Positions 32,430-43,054 of a stretch of DNA of 64,000 nucleotides are shown in pieces. Position numbers and translations under genes: made by a program. The DNA lies in assembly GCA_963965975.1 (NCBI GenBank), contig OZ014413.1, positions 8,582,101-8,646,100 of the forward strand, given 5' to 3'. Position 1 is the stretch's first letter; each line of letters starts with the position of its first letter. Origin of the DNA: Xestospongia bergquistia. Lineage: Eukaryota > Porifera > Demospongiae > Haplosclerida > Petrosiidae. The notes below the pieces were generated by a model, which was not told the origin of the DNA, did no database searches, and saw only the letters and a program-made list of their open reading frames with translations.

Positions 32430-33463
32430 TTTTTCTGTATTGCCAGCCTTTCCTGTACCACAGATATGTTAAAACTAACTCTTTTGCCAATGTGACTTCC
32501 CAATACGTAATTGACATGTCTCCTGAATAACCTCCATATATTCAGACATAATAGTATATGTACATGTACTGCTCCTGATTTGTGTATGAATTAATTGATA
32601 CTTACATTACAATCAATATTTTCTCCACTTTCTTTATGGTTTAAAATAACGACATTGAGGTATACAAGAGTACCTCAAGACTAAACAAGACCAAAACTAA
32701 ATTATGTCATAATAAATTGTGTACAATACAAGTTATATTAATAGTATATTGGTCATAATTATAACAGATCAAACTTGTTAGTGCTTTTGGTGAGTAATAC
32801 CTCTTTTAATGGAGCTTGGCATTTTTGTCCTTAAAGACTGTCTTCTTCTACTACAGTGATATATTTTTCAATAATTATCTTTATTATTAGTATTGGCTGT
32901 ATAACAATAAAAACAGACCCTTACAATTACAAGTGATAAATACATCTACTTTATAGTAATACATGTAGTAACATTATAAATAATAGTAGTAGTTTGTCTA
33001 TTATAAATATTTCTGATACCACTTTTTCTAAATTAACTCTCAAGCAAAAATCTGAAACATAATCTGAAAGCTATGTCATGTATCAGTATAGTTTGTTGTG
33101 AGTAAAAATAAAATGATCAGATTTAAGTATTCAATGCATAGTCAAATAATATATACTATAGAGTCAATACTCTCTTATAAACCTTGTCTACAAATAAGTC
33201 AGTTGATGTAAGAGATAACCTGTGTTTGCTAATTTCTAAAAGATTCTCTGTACAAGAGAAATACATAAAGTAAAAAAAAAGAATAAGAAAATATAATTTC
33301 CTATTACATTATTGATAAAATGATGTAGCATGTCCTTAATTAATAATGTATCCTCTTTAATTTACTCATAAGTGGGAACTGGAATTTAAAACACATGGCC
33401 TTTATAATAATGTACTAACTTGTAACAACACTTAGTTTCATCCCCCAGACCAAAATAAATGTC
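32430..33463. other. AT-rich intergenic stretch
   Basis: Nothing with coding character was found on either strand. A short palindrome, GAGGTATACAAGAGTACCTC, lies near 32655-32674. Confidence 0.4.
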
Positions 33464-33640
33464 CTATTTAAGAATATCTTCTGTTAGAGATATCAACTGT
33501 TGAAGATCTTTCTCAAGCACAATCATCTCTTGATCAACCTCAGTAAGTTAATAGATGATCATGTTCTACAAAATAATATACTTACCTGGTCTTTGGAAGC
33601 CAGCAGTTGAGCCTTATGTGTTTTGTTCCATGGCCATAAT
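33464..33640 (-). pseudogene. Two exon fragment resembling the SMNDC1/ZGPAT N-terminal helix
   Basis: Minus strand: WNKTHKAQLLASKDQ (to 33586), a 47-base intron with GTAAGT donor and CTGAG acceptor (33539-33585), then VDQEMIVLEKDLQQLISLTE, DILK and a stop at 33464-33466. The phase is 0 on both sides. The sequence resembles, from memory, the N-terminal coiled segment of splicing factor SPF30/SMNDC1 or ZGPAT (YKAQL...LKKDLQEVIELTKDLL). The upstream side runs into a small inverted repeat (33650-33728) with no acceptor, so the fragment is truncated there. The rest of such a protein is not visible. Identification is tentative. Confidence 0.4.
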
Positions 33641-33649
33641 AATATTTAG

Positions 33650-33728
33650 AGTATACGGAGGTATACAAAAACATTCTAAAATTTTGTATAGAAATGAAAT
33701 GGGAAGGAAGTAGGTAACTCCGTATACT
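33650..33728. repeat. Short inverted repeat
   Basis: AGTATACGGAG at 33650-33660 and its reverse complement CTCCGTATACT at 33718-33728 enclose 57 bases. This could be a tiny foldback element or the ends of a decayed one; it sits exactly where the SMNDC1-like exon loses similarity. Confidence 0.5.
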
Positions 33729-34196
33729 TTCCAACAAGAATTTGATTATAAAATTCAGTAATAAAAACGATTAATTTTTTTAAAAAATTAAGACAGTTTT
33801 CAAGTCACAAAAATGATTTTAAAGATAAAATCAGTTATATAATGCATTAAAACACTTTAATAGATTTTAAAATTAATCCAAAATTAATCCAAAAATTAAG
33901 AATATTAATATACATAATATAATTTTAGTATCATGATAATATGCAACAGCAATGATAAATAAACTGATTGTAGTTGTTCATTAGAGATAATAAATATTAG
34001 AGCTTCAAAAGAAATTGAGTTCTAAACTAATTCAGTTTTTTTCAAAGTAAAAATTTATTAAAATAATATTTATGAACTTAAATAAACTTTTAAGAAATAT
34101 TAGTGAAAAATTCTTTTTATTAAAGACAATTAATACTAAAAAATAAACTACAAAACAAAAAATTGTAAAGAAGAGCAGCAAGAAAAAAACAAAAAC
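33729..34196. other. Extremely AT-rich stretch
   Basis: Runs of A and T with no open frame or recognisable repeat. It borders the GC-richer repeat island on its right. Confidence 0.4.
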
Positions 34197-34795
34197 TCAA
34201 AATAAAAAATAATCTTTAAATAGACAGTCCCCAAGAAGTCCAGTGAAGGTCTCCAATCCAGAAGTTGTAAAAAATAGAAGATAGAGAGTTCCCAAGAGTC
34301 CAGTCAGTCCACACAAGTTGAGAATATAGAGGGAAAAAGAGACAATAACAACTGGATTACTAAAGAATGGATGAAAAGTGGATGGATGGATGGAAAGATA
34401 GCTCACCTTTTTCACCAGTGCTGCTCCTGCAGGGAAAGAAAGAGAGTAGTTAAGAACTGATAGTAACAATGAATGAATAGAGAGTGAAGAGAGACAGAGG
34501 AAGTGAAAAGGGACCAGTCAACACACACACACACACAGCACACACACACACGCACCCTAAAAGATCAGAGCTTCCCCCCGCCACCTGGCGGCCTAGGATA
34601 TTTTTTAAAAATTTTTTTAGGCCGCCAGGCGGCAGGGGGAAGATGATTAATAGGATTTGTATGAGTGTGTGTATGGTGTATGGGCTGAATAGCCCAAAAA
34701 AAATAAAAATAAAAAAAATAAAAGAAGAGGAAAGAAGGCTTGAAGGAAGAAGACAGAAGAGACCAGGCAGGAGAGAGACTCATCTTTTACATCAA

Positions 34796-34998
34796 AAGAA
34801 CGTCAGAGAACAGTCAAGACACCAAGAACGTCAGAGAACAGTCAAGACACCAAGAACGTCAGAGAACAGTCAAGACATCAGAGAACGTCAGAGAACAGTC
34901 AAGACATCAGAGAACATCAGAGAACAAACAGTCAAGACATCAGAGAACATCAGAGAACAGTCAAGAACAACAGAGAACAGTCAAGACATCAGAGAACT
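34796..34998. repeat. 28-base minisatellite, about seven units
   Basis: Direct repeats of AACGTCAGAGAACAGTCAAG followed by ACACC or ACATC; later units vary in length (one has four extra bases, one is shortened). Confidence 0.85.
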
Positions 34999-35160
34999 CA
35001 TAGTAAGAGCTTCGAAATAGAGTCCTGTAGAAACGAAGAGAAATAATCAATTAGCGAACTGATTGATCCAAACAAAAATTACAAGAAATAATAAAGAACA
35101 GAAAAATAAAATTAAAAAATGAACATAACTGAATGAAAAAAATGACTCCAGCGAAGAGGG

Positions 35161-35256
35161 GCAATCCAACGAAGAGGCGAGTCGTGTAGAGGGCAATCCA
35201 ACGAAGAAACGAGTCGTGAAGAGGGCGATCCAACGAAGAGACGAGTCGTAGCGACG
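35161..35256. repeat. 32-base direct repeat, three units
   Basis: Three 32-base units beginning GCAATCCAACGAAGAGGCGA (third unit starts GCGATCC), at 35161, 35193 and 35225. They contain GAGTCGT and lie at the right end of the GC-richer island. Confidence 0.85.
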
Positions 35257-35762
35257 AAGACCCACGGGGGTCTGTGTACTAATATAAGTTGGAAAATGGA
35301 GTCACTATATACTTTCAAGACATCTCTCACATGCTTAATTTTGACAAACACAAGATACAAACTCGTGACAAATTTGGCGGGAAATATTTTCACACCTCCA
35401 CCAGGCGTGACCAACATTAATTGACTTTTAATTGACCTGATTAACAATTAGTTAAGTCTTCTAAATATATAAAATATTACCTATTGCTCGAGTTATTACT
35501 TAAAATTGACAAATTGACCAATCAGAATACATTAGTCCAAATTCATTGTCATCCTCACTGGCTATCACCTACGAATTAGTTTTCAATATATCATTAAGTT
35601 ATATTAAAGAGATTTCATTCGTGTTAAATTTGTAATATGCTTTCAGTAACTGGAATGTCATCAGTTTATGGAAATAAATCATCACCAGGAGGATAGAGAT
35701 CATCATCTTCCAATAGTCTAATCAAAAATATATCAAATACTTAAAGTAGGCAGCTACTATTC

Positions 35763-35853
35763 GTCAAGCAGGAAGTCCATACATTATTATGATACTGATT
35801 TCCTAACCCTCAACATTAACTATATACAACAAAGTATGGACTTCCTGCTTGAC
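35763..35853. mobile_element. Foldback/hairpin element
   Basis: GTCAAGCAGGAAGTCCATAC at 35763-35782 and its exact reverse complement at 35834-35853 enclose 51 bases, so the single strand can form a perfect 20-base stem. Outer bases stay nearly complementary for several positions more (TATTC / AATAAT). No coding sequence. Likely a tiny MITE or foldback element; a conserved hairpin RNA is less likely and cannot be excluded. Confidence 0.55.
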
Positions 35854-35859
35854 TAATAA

Positions 35860-36350
35860 TCATTTCAGTAGTCATCAATTTAACTAAGTACTTATCATAC
35901 TTAAAAATGTGTTATACATGAACTATGAACTTAAGAATTGTACTATAACTATGCTATCATTGTTTAAAGTTTACCATAACTGTTCTCTCTTTATATTGGA
36001 TTCTTAGAGAGACATTTTGAAACAAAGACTCAATTATAAGATTGGAATAAGACATAAGGAGTATATCATAGGTAGAGGATGAAATCTAGATGACAATATT
36101 ATCATTATGATGTAGGTGTAATCAGGTGTAGCTATAGAGATACTATTTAAATACTTCTACAGTTAAAGTATTTAAATAAATATTATTCTCTGATGTTATT
36201 AATAGAGCAAGAACTATGTACATGTATATATGGATTTATCTTTAGGTGTTAAAACAAATGAGTTATCAATGTTTTGATACAGTAGTAACATCCATACAAT
36301 AACAGTATTAGTTATTTAGTAAAAATGTATCTAGCCATGAGAGCTACATT
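35860..36350. other. AT-rich intergenic stretch
   Basis: No gene or clear repeat was seen here. Confidence 0.4.
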
Positions 36351-36351
36351 A

Positions 36352-36903
36352 CTAAACTGAGGAGGAGCAAGTAATAGTTTTTTCTCTCTTTGTAATTCTA
36401 TTATCTTTTGAGGATTCATCATTACTCAAAGAAAAGGTATCATAATAGAGATTGCATTCTGAAACAGTTAACCATTGTGTACATGTATAACAATTGTATA
36501 GATGTACCTGTAGTTTTGAAATATCTACCAAATAAGGAGACACATCTGACTTCCTCCCCAGACAGCAAAGATAAAATATAGTGTCAAAACAAAGTTGACA
36601 ATTTTTAGGAGTTAACCAGTCAGACCATTCAATTAAAGATATTAGGAACATATCTTAATTTACTAAAAGAGAAAGATAAAGAAAATGTTGATAATACGGT
36701 TTAGTATGATATAATTTTATTACAAGTCTTAGTAATGTAGTAACAAGAAAAATATTTAGTTTAAAATTAATTTTTATACTTAAAAAAATCCGAATACTAT
36801 CAACCATTGTATAAAATAGACAATACTGAGATAAGGAGGTAACTGTTATATCAAAATGTCTGCCAATAACAGTTTTTAGGAGACATGACAACAATACCAG
36901 CAC
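36352..36903 (-). CDS. Possible small secreted or membrane protein, unrecognised
   Basis: Two adjacent minus-strand frames could be one two-exon gene. The upstream one starts MLVLLSCLLKTVIGRHFDI, a signal-like start, and offers a donor-like AAGTATAA near 36780. The downstream one carries LISLIEWSDWLTPKNCQLC, FDTIFYLCCLGRKSDV, CTCTQWLTVSECNL-like Cys-rich sequence and a Ser/Asp-rich then basic tail, stopping at 36352. Joined in phase 1 the two give about 140 aa. The splice sites are weak and the amino-acid make-up only moderately protein-like, so this could equally be chance open reading. Confidence 0.2.
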
Positions 36904-37186
36904 ATTATAAAGAAGTTATAAGCATTAGTATGGCCTTTATCCCTCCATTGAAAAAGATTTTCATGAGACAAGGATATGAAAGGTAGTAACATACTTCCAG
37001 TATAAAGATTAATCTATCGTAACACACTCTCATAATGTCTAACTAGTAGAACTCCTGTTTCTTCAAAAAATTCATGTAATCTCTACAGGAATATCTAATT
37101 AAACAATAAATATTAAACCATACACTTACAATAATGTTAAAGCAACTTCTTTAACATTTAATGATAAGAGAGATATTTGACTAGCC

Positions 37187-37350
37187 TTTATATATGTAAA
37201 TGGTTGTTGCAGTGTGGAAGTTTAGGTTGAAATGAATAAGATGAGAAAATATTTGAAGTATCACAAGAATTAAATATAGTAAGCCAATCTCTATAGTAAT
37301 CTGCCTCATTAGTTGTCCACCTGGAAATCCATGTATATTAGCCTATATTT
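37187..37350 (-). other. Exon-like open stretch, unrecognised
   Basis: After an acceptor-like ATTTCCAG (about 37331) one minus-strand frame reads GQLMRQITIEIGLLYLILVI to a stop near 37187; a second frame over the same bases (TTNEADYYRDWLTIFNSC) is also open. Only one, at most, can be real. The first would be a membrane helix plus short tail. It could follow the exon at 37715-37918. Confidence 0.15.
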
Positions 37351-37714
37351 ATAAACCAAGAAAAAATGTAACCAGTAATTATAATGGTGTAGGATTGGTT
37401 TATGGAGTAGAAGAGTCTTTTTTAATCCATCAATATCTGTCCCAAGAAAATGTTTTTCATTTTAAATTGCACTCAAAATTCTAATGGTCAGGTTATTTTA
37501 TAAATTTTAGAACTTCAAATATAATAATTAAAGTTGATTAGTTTGTGTGGGAGGAGACATTGGCTGTAAGAATATCAGCAACATATTATCAGACATCAAT
37601 CTAGGGGGTTGGGTTTACAAGAGCAACTTATCATATCCACATATAAAACATAGTTCCTAGGTTCTTAAGAACTTGTTTATTCTATTATAATGTACTTAAT
37701 AATACAGAACATAC

Positions 37715-37918
37715 CATTCATTTTGATTTGAACTCGACTTTGCAAAAAGAGCCTCTGTCTCCTGGTAAGACTGCCCGAATCTTGTGTTAATTCCTTTATA
37801 CAGATAGGTGGTAGATACTGTCCAATAGATTGTTTAGTATAACGAGTACCTAGATAGTGAATAGGACCAACAAACGAAATAATACCAGCTGAATTCTCCA
37901 ATCTCCATGTAAATCTTA
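37715..37918 (-). CDS. Single internal exon (phase 1-1) of an unrecognised gene
   Basis: A 204-base open stretch with acceptor TTTTTTAATCAG and donor GTATGT, phase 1 at both ends as in all but the last intron of the Ig/FN3 gene. It encodes RFTWRLENSAGIISFVGPIH, YLGTRYTKQSIGQYLPPICI and RRQRLFLQSRVQIKM. It does not match an Ig or FN3 domain by eye. The rest of the gene was not located with confidence; a weak candidate next exon lies at 37187-37331. Could be a relic. Confidence 0.35.
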
Positions 37919-37958
37919 CTGATTAAAAAAGTGACTCCACCCACTAAAGGAGTAGATT

Positions 37959-38147
37959 ATGGCTGAAGGAGAGAAGTGGAGGATCGAGAGTATGTTGCAT
38001 TACAGTGTTCAGTTTGTCCTCAACATCCTGATGCTCATGGTAGTTGGAGATAGGTAAATTATGACTCCAGTATTTAGTGAGTATGTGATGGAAAGTCTAT
38101 AATACAATGTATAATAATAGATATATAAATAAAGATATTCTCTTCCA

Positions 38148-38182
<35 letters not shown>

Positions 38183-38351
38183 TTTCCACTCTCTCAATCT
38201 CAACTTCAGAGTTATTGATGTTAGATCAGAATGGCATAAATTCATTAACGAAAAGAGTGCTACTGATCAATCACATGTTGGAGCTGTTGTGATACTATAT
38301 TACTTATGTCACTCTATCAATAGTCAAATCCTAAACTATCAAAATCCTTAA
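37959..38351 (+). CDS. Possible two-exon small membrane protein on the plus strand
   Basis: Exon 1 (37959-38053) begins ATG in a fair context and encodes MAEGEKWRIESMLHYSVQFV, then LNILMLMVVGD, a hydrophobic segment. It ends at donor GTAAAT. Exon 2 (38210-38351) follows a 156-base intron whose 3' part is a long CT/CA tract ending TTCAG. It continues in phase as VIDVRSEWHKFINEKSATDQ, then SHVGAVVILYYLCHSI, and stops at 38349-38351; about 78 aa in all. The product is not recognised and might be the start of a longer, truncated gene. It lies divergent from the minus-strand exon at 37.7-37.9 kb, 41 bases away. Confidence 0.35.
38149..38182. repeat. CT/CA microsatellite
   Basis: A (CT)n run followed by (CA)n. 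If the two-exon model over it is right, this forms the pyrimidine tract of its intron. Confidence 0.85.
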
Positions 38352-38762
38352 AATATTTATTTCCAAGGCATAGTTGGGAAGGATGTGAGAACCTACCAAT
38401 AAAGTACCTATAAATGCAATACTAAACACATCAAACATTTCTTTGGAGATAAAAAATTTAGTCCCAAACTTGGCTACAACATCTTTAGACATTTGACTAC
38501 TTACTACACATCCTGGGATATTTAATTTTAAATGGATAAGCTATCACGTGTTATTTTGTATGAAAATAATGTAGTCATCAGAATACACAGGAGACAATTT
38601 TCCTTGTTTTTATGTCGTATTTTAAGCTTGTAACATACATGTACATATATATACATGTGCATGTATGACTATGAGTCAATAACATTAATAATATATAATA
38701 TATCATGGTACTATAGTGTCTTCTAGTGAAGAGAAGTTAGGTGAACAAGTTCTGTCTTAACA

Positions 38763-38896
38763 CTAGCTGGACTTTGGAATATTAAATGTCTTCCTTTTGT
38801 GACGGCAGAGCCAAAGTCCATTGCATACAGTTAATATGATAGCACTGTCCAGTGTTTTATTAATATCCTGATCACTGACTTGATTATGTTTAAGTT
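38763..38896 (-). pseudogene. Degenerate copy of the Ig/FN3 receptor membrane/tail exon
   Basis: After acceptor TTTATTTTCAG, a phase 1 exon reads LKHNQVSDQDINKTLDSAII, LTVCNGLWLCRHKRKTFNIP, KSS and stops at 38763-38765. LTVCNGL..CRHKRKTFN parallels LTICTGLAVYHCKRKTYNNH of the intact gene at 39.5 kb, and the DNA match continues into the 3' flank. The membrane helix is shortened and no FN3 domain precedes it, so it is a remnant of a duplicate. Confidence 0.5.
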
Positions 38897-39348
38897 CTGA
38901 AAATAAAGTCCCTTATTTCTGTGAATATTAAATTTGATATATGACAATTACATTTTATAACTTGTTATTTGTATACAAATTTGTTCTATTTTTACTTTCA
39001 TTGAAAACAAAGAATGACAATGAATAAATTGAAACCAGTTAACTTAAAGAACAACTATTGATGCCTGAATCAATAGTTGTTATTTAATTTAATATACAAT
39101 ACTCAAAGACAACTACATGTTAATGTTATGTGTTCCACTTGAATATAAGTATCACTAAGAATGACTGTTTATGATTTCGTAAGTTGGTTTTTCAGGATCA
39201 CTATAAAGTAAAATAATGTGACAAAATGTGTAGTCATTGTTAACTATTGTACTTCATCAAATACCAAATAAATTATATGTCACAATATCAAAAAGATATT
39301 CAACTGTTTAGTGTTGTAAGTTGGTAACAGTTAATATTATGTAACATA

Positions 39349-42300
39349 TCAAACATACTGTACTGCAATGTCATGATCTGCTGGTGTTACGGAGATAGGT
39401 GGATGAATCTTTGTCTTAATATAAGCAGGACTGATTGTCATAGAAATGGAATCTTTTTTGCTATAGAATCATATTCAATTTACATTGAGTATTGTTATTT
39501 TCTTACTTGTGATTGTTATATGTCTTCCTTTTACAATGATAGACTGCTAGTCCAGTGCATATAGTTAATATAACCAGTAATATAACTACTATCACTGCTA
39601 GCAATAATATACCAACTAACAATGATGAGCCTACTGTTGATTCTAGAGAGCTCTCCTTTGGAAGAAATGAAGAGACTAATATGTGAGTAGGACAAGATAA
39701 AGTCTCTGTAATTGATGGCATTGTTGGTCCTGGTATTTGTACAGTTACTGGGGAAGATATTGGACCATTGTATTTCACATTATTAATGATTAGTACACAG
39801 AATATTTCAAAAATATACTCTTTTTGTTCCTCTAAGTTTGTTAATCCAACAAGTGAGACCAATGATGGTAACTCAATTTCACGAAATGATAATCGATAGA
39901 CTTTTCTATATTTTATAATGTAACTTGTGAGGTAGATATTATCCAAAGGAGTCCATGATATGATAATAGCATTTCCCATTATTTGAAGAGACAGACCTTC
40001 TACATCTGTGTATATTTTAATAAGAACATTCCAATAATGTATGTTTGCTTATTTACTTAAGGTATAGACTATATTAAATTGTTACCTGGTAAATAAATGG
40101 TATTAAATTGTTTATTGGTCCATTCTCCTGGTCCTATACTAGTGTATGCTCTCACTCCAATAGTGTAGATAGTATATGAATGCAATCCTTCTATACTGTA
40201 TTGTGTGTTAGTTGTATTAGTCATATGGAATGAGACATTATTGTTAGACTCTCTATAACGTATCTCATAAATGATAATGACACCATTGGGTTCTGTGGGT
40301 ACTTGCCAAGTAATATTGATTATTTGTTTATTTGTACCACTTTGCATCAGACCATATACTACACCAGGTTCTGCAATATAATAATAATACATTATGTAAG
40401 AGCAGTGATTAACTTACCAGCTTGTTTTGTCTGTTGTGTTATCCCACTACTCACTGGTCCAATCCCACCATCATTGTATGATGTTACTCTCACAGTGTAG
40501 TTAGTGTGAGGTGTGATTGTTGCAAGGATGTGTTGTCTGTAGCTACCTCCAGTGATGTAAATGGTGTCACTGAAAGTTCCATTGGTGTAATGGAGCAAGT
40601 AACCAGTGATGGGTCCATTCTGTCCAGAGCAAGGTACCTCATTCCATGAGACAATCATGGACCTTGCTTGAACTGATGAAATAGTGATATTACTGACAGG
40701 TGAAGTGGGTGCTGTAATTATTTGAGAAAAACACTGTGAAAGTAATAATGTATTGTTAACTTTACCAGATGAGAGTGTAGATGCAATTCTTGAACCCAGG
40801 CCAATTTGGTCGCTGCCATAAAATGCAATAAGTCCAAAAATACAATAAGTGCCAGGGGCAATGCCTGTAATTGTATATGGTGATGATATTGAAAGAGCAG
40901 AAATATTAGGATCAAAAGTTTGTTCACATTGTATACGGCATTGTCTATAAACGTGATAATCATTTGCTGAAGGAGGAGCAAATGAAGGTGGAGTCCATGT
41001 CATAGTACTAGTAGTATTAGTGGAAGTGACTATTATATTAGCTAAGGGGCTATCTAAATTAGAATTGATGATAACAATGATGTTATGTATCACTCATTTA
41101 CTCACATAAGGTCACAGTTGCAAGGTTACTACGATCACTAGGTAGTACTGTACTATCCTTTCTGCCATATGACACTACAAAGAAATTATATGTTTTGTAT
41201 ATACTCAATCCTGATGTTATATTCAATGTTGTATCTGTGGTAGCTCCTGCATTCAAAAGAGAATTATTGCCACAACAGCTGAGTTGATAAAACACATTAT
41301 AACCAGCCACTCCCAACACAGATGACCAAGAGAGTTGTACATGAGTTATTCCTGTATTTAGTCTTGTAACAGCTAAATCAGTAGGAGTACTAGCAACTGT
41401 GTAGAGAGAGAATGTATACATTATCCCACTCAATGATATGTTAACCTGTCAAAGGCTGTGATGAACTATTACTATTTGTAGCAATGATATCACTAATATT
41501 GCCAGCTTCTACTCGGGCGTTGGAGACAGAACACTGGTAGGTGCCAGCCTGTCTTATTCTCATTGTCACTGTCACCTGTGTAACAGATTTTGGTCCGTTC
41601 ACTACCACACGGGACAGATCACCACTAGCAAGGATAATAGGGTCATTGCCATCTGTGCAATTGACGATAGTGGGAGGTCCATTGGAGACATTGAAAGTAA
41701 AAGTAAAAACTGGAGGATTAGTATGTCTTTTGGAGATAAGAGAGAAATGCATGGAGGAATCTGCATTAGGACCATCTACATAGATGTGAGATATATAATC
41801 ACTTTATTATTACATAACATACTAGTTACTGACCATTGCTATTGTAAGTATCACTTGTATATGCTCCTACCACAAGTACTTGGTTCACTCCGTTTTCATC
41901 AGGAATGACACAGGTATACAGACCTTCATAACCTGATAGTCCACTACTTCTAGCCAGAGCAATCTGACCTGTAAACCTTTTGCTATATAGTGGTTGTGGA
42001 ACATTGGTATTTTGACTAAAGTTTCCGGAAAACAAGGGTACTTGAGTACCATCAGGATAATACCACAGTCCAATATCAGAACCATTATTAGCACTCTGAC
42101 ACCATAAGGCATCATTGATGGAATCATTATTTTTATCACTATGATTAATTTGTTCAGCATAAATCATTGAATAGTCTGGTATTCCCATATTCTTAAAGGC
42201 CAGATATAGTTGTACACCTGTATATTATTAAATATTTAGAAGTCATCAAAAGAATTAATTACATCTGCTTACCATTGTTTGGTCTTGTACTTGGAGGAAT

Positions 42301-42378
42301 TCCTGGACTTTGTCCATCTCCTTGTTGTACTAGTAGTAGCATACAAGACATTAATATCTTCACTAACTCCATCATCAT
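39349..42378 (-). CDS. Ig2-FN3x5 single-pass membrane receptor, nine exons
   Basis: Exons: 42273-42378, 41834-42217, 41446-41775, 41106-41396, 40766-41053, 40418-40711, 40086-40370, 39507-40005, 39349-39460; 862 aa. All introns are 46-80 bases; the first seven are phase 1. Exon 1 gives the signal peptide (MELVKILMSCMLLLVQQGDG). Exons 2-3 are Ig-like domains (ALWCQ...GLYTCVI; TIVNC...AGTYQCSV). Exons 4-8 are FN3 domains (VQLSW, STMTW, MIVSW, INITW, IIISW). A helix (SSLLVGILLLAVIVVILLVI) precedes CKRK. Exon 9, after donor GTAAGA and acceptor CTATAG, gives a tail SISMTISPAYIKTKIHPPIS, VTPADHDIAVQYV; without that splice the protein stops at 39503 (826 aa). Adhesion/recognition receptor by architecture; no kinase or phosphatase domain is attached. 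Confidence 0.85.
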
Positions 42379-43054
42379 CTCTATACAAAGTGAGAGTTGA
42401 TGTATAGGCAACCTGCAACATATATATTGGTTAAATCAACTGATCTGGTTTACTGAGTAGGACAGCAATTAAAAGTTTGTAGGTGTTTTGTTATATATAT
42501 ATATATATATATATATACAAATAGTCATGCTTTTCAATAACAGTATATGTCATTGAAATAACATTGAAAGCTATTTTATCAATAAATTAGTGTTTACTAT
42601 GATCATATATTATTAAATCATAGCACAAACATGTTTTAACAAGTTATTTAACAATAATTACTATATTGTCCGTTATTAACCAAGTGATATAACTGACTCT
42701 AACTGTTAAAGAGAATATCTTTTAAAATAAAATGGATACTTCTACAAAGCGACAACACCTCTCTCTAAACTATCTACATCATCAAACAGGTGACATATGA
42801 GGTGATCTAAAGAAGTGATTAAAATGACCCACATGATGATCAACACGATATAATTAGCTAAACATTAAACCAAAATTACACCTGTGTCACCTGACATAAC
42901 GACAAATCAAAGATAAAAAAGGAACAGTAAATAACTAATAATACATTTTATACAGAACATCCATTACTTTGTGACAGACACTTAGCACATTTTAAAACTC
43001 ACTAGTAAATGTATCAATTTATAAGTATATAAATTTCTAAAAACTATTCATTAA
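42379..43054. other. 5' region of the Ig/FN3 gene
   Basis: No further exon seen. Contains a (TA)n microsatellite at 42492-42517. Promoter elements cannot be fixed by eye. Confidence 0.45.
42492..42517. repeat. TA microsatellite
   Basis: Uninterrupted (TA)n, about 13 units, about 115 bases upstream of the Ig/FN3 start codon. Confidence 0.9.

Larger units (their letters stand above)
34197..35450. repeat. GC-richer repeat island of unknown origin
   Basis: Base composition changes sharply here. In order: purine-rich DNA; a CA microsatellite (34519-34553); a strong hairpin (about 34572-34640) with arms CCGCCACCTGGCGGCCTA and TAGGCCGCCAGGCGGCAGG around an AT-rich loop; a 28-base minisatellite of about seven units (34796-34998, core AACGTCAGAGAACAGTCAAG); and three 32-base repeats (35161-35256, core CAATCCAACGAAGAGGCGAG). 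Open frames through it are by-products of the repeats. It may be the non-coding part of a larger mobile element, but no transposase or other protein was seen. Confidence 0.55.

Noticed and set aside
32289-32495. 68-codon plus-strand frame
   Set aside because: It lies opposite better exon-like sequence on the minus strand and has no protein-like features.
34484-35020. Plus-strand 178-codon frame rich in Arg/Gln/Ser
   Set aside because: It runs through the CA repeat, the hairpin and the 28-base minisatellite, which keep frames open by themselves.
35047-35447. Overlapping minus-strand frames over the 32-base repeats
   Set aside because: These are by-products of a repeat length and low stop density; no domain or splice support.
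37187-37331. Possible anoctamin-like C-terminal segment (GGQLMRQITIEIG)
   Set aside because: The likeness to the anoctamin end region is short and lacks its key residues; a second frame over the same bases is also open.
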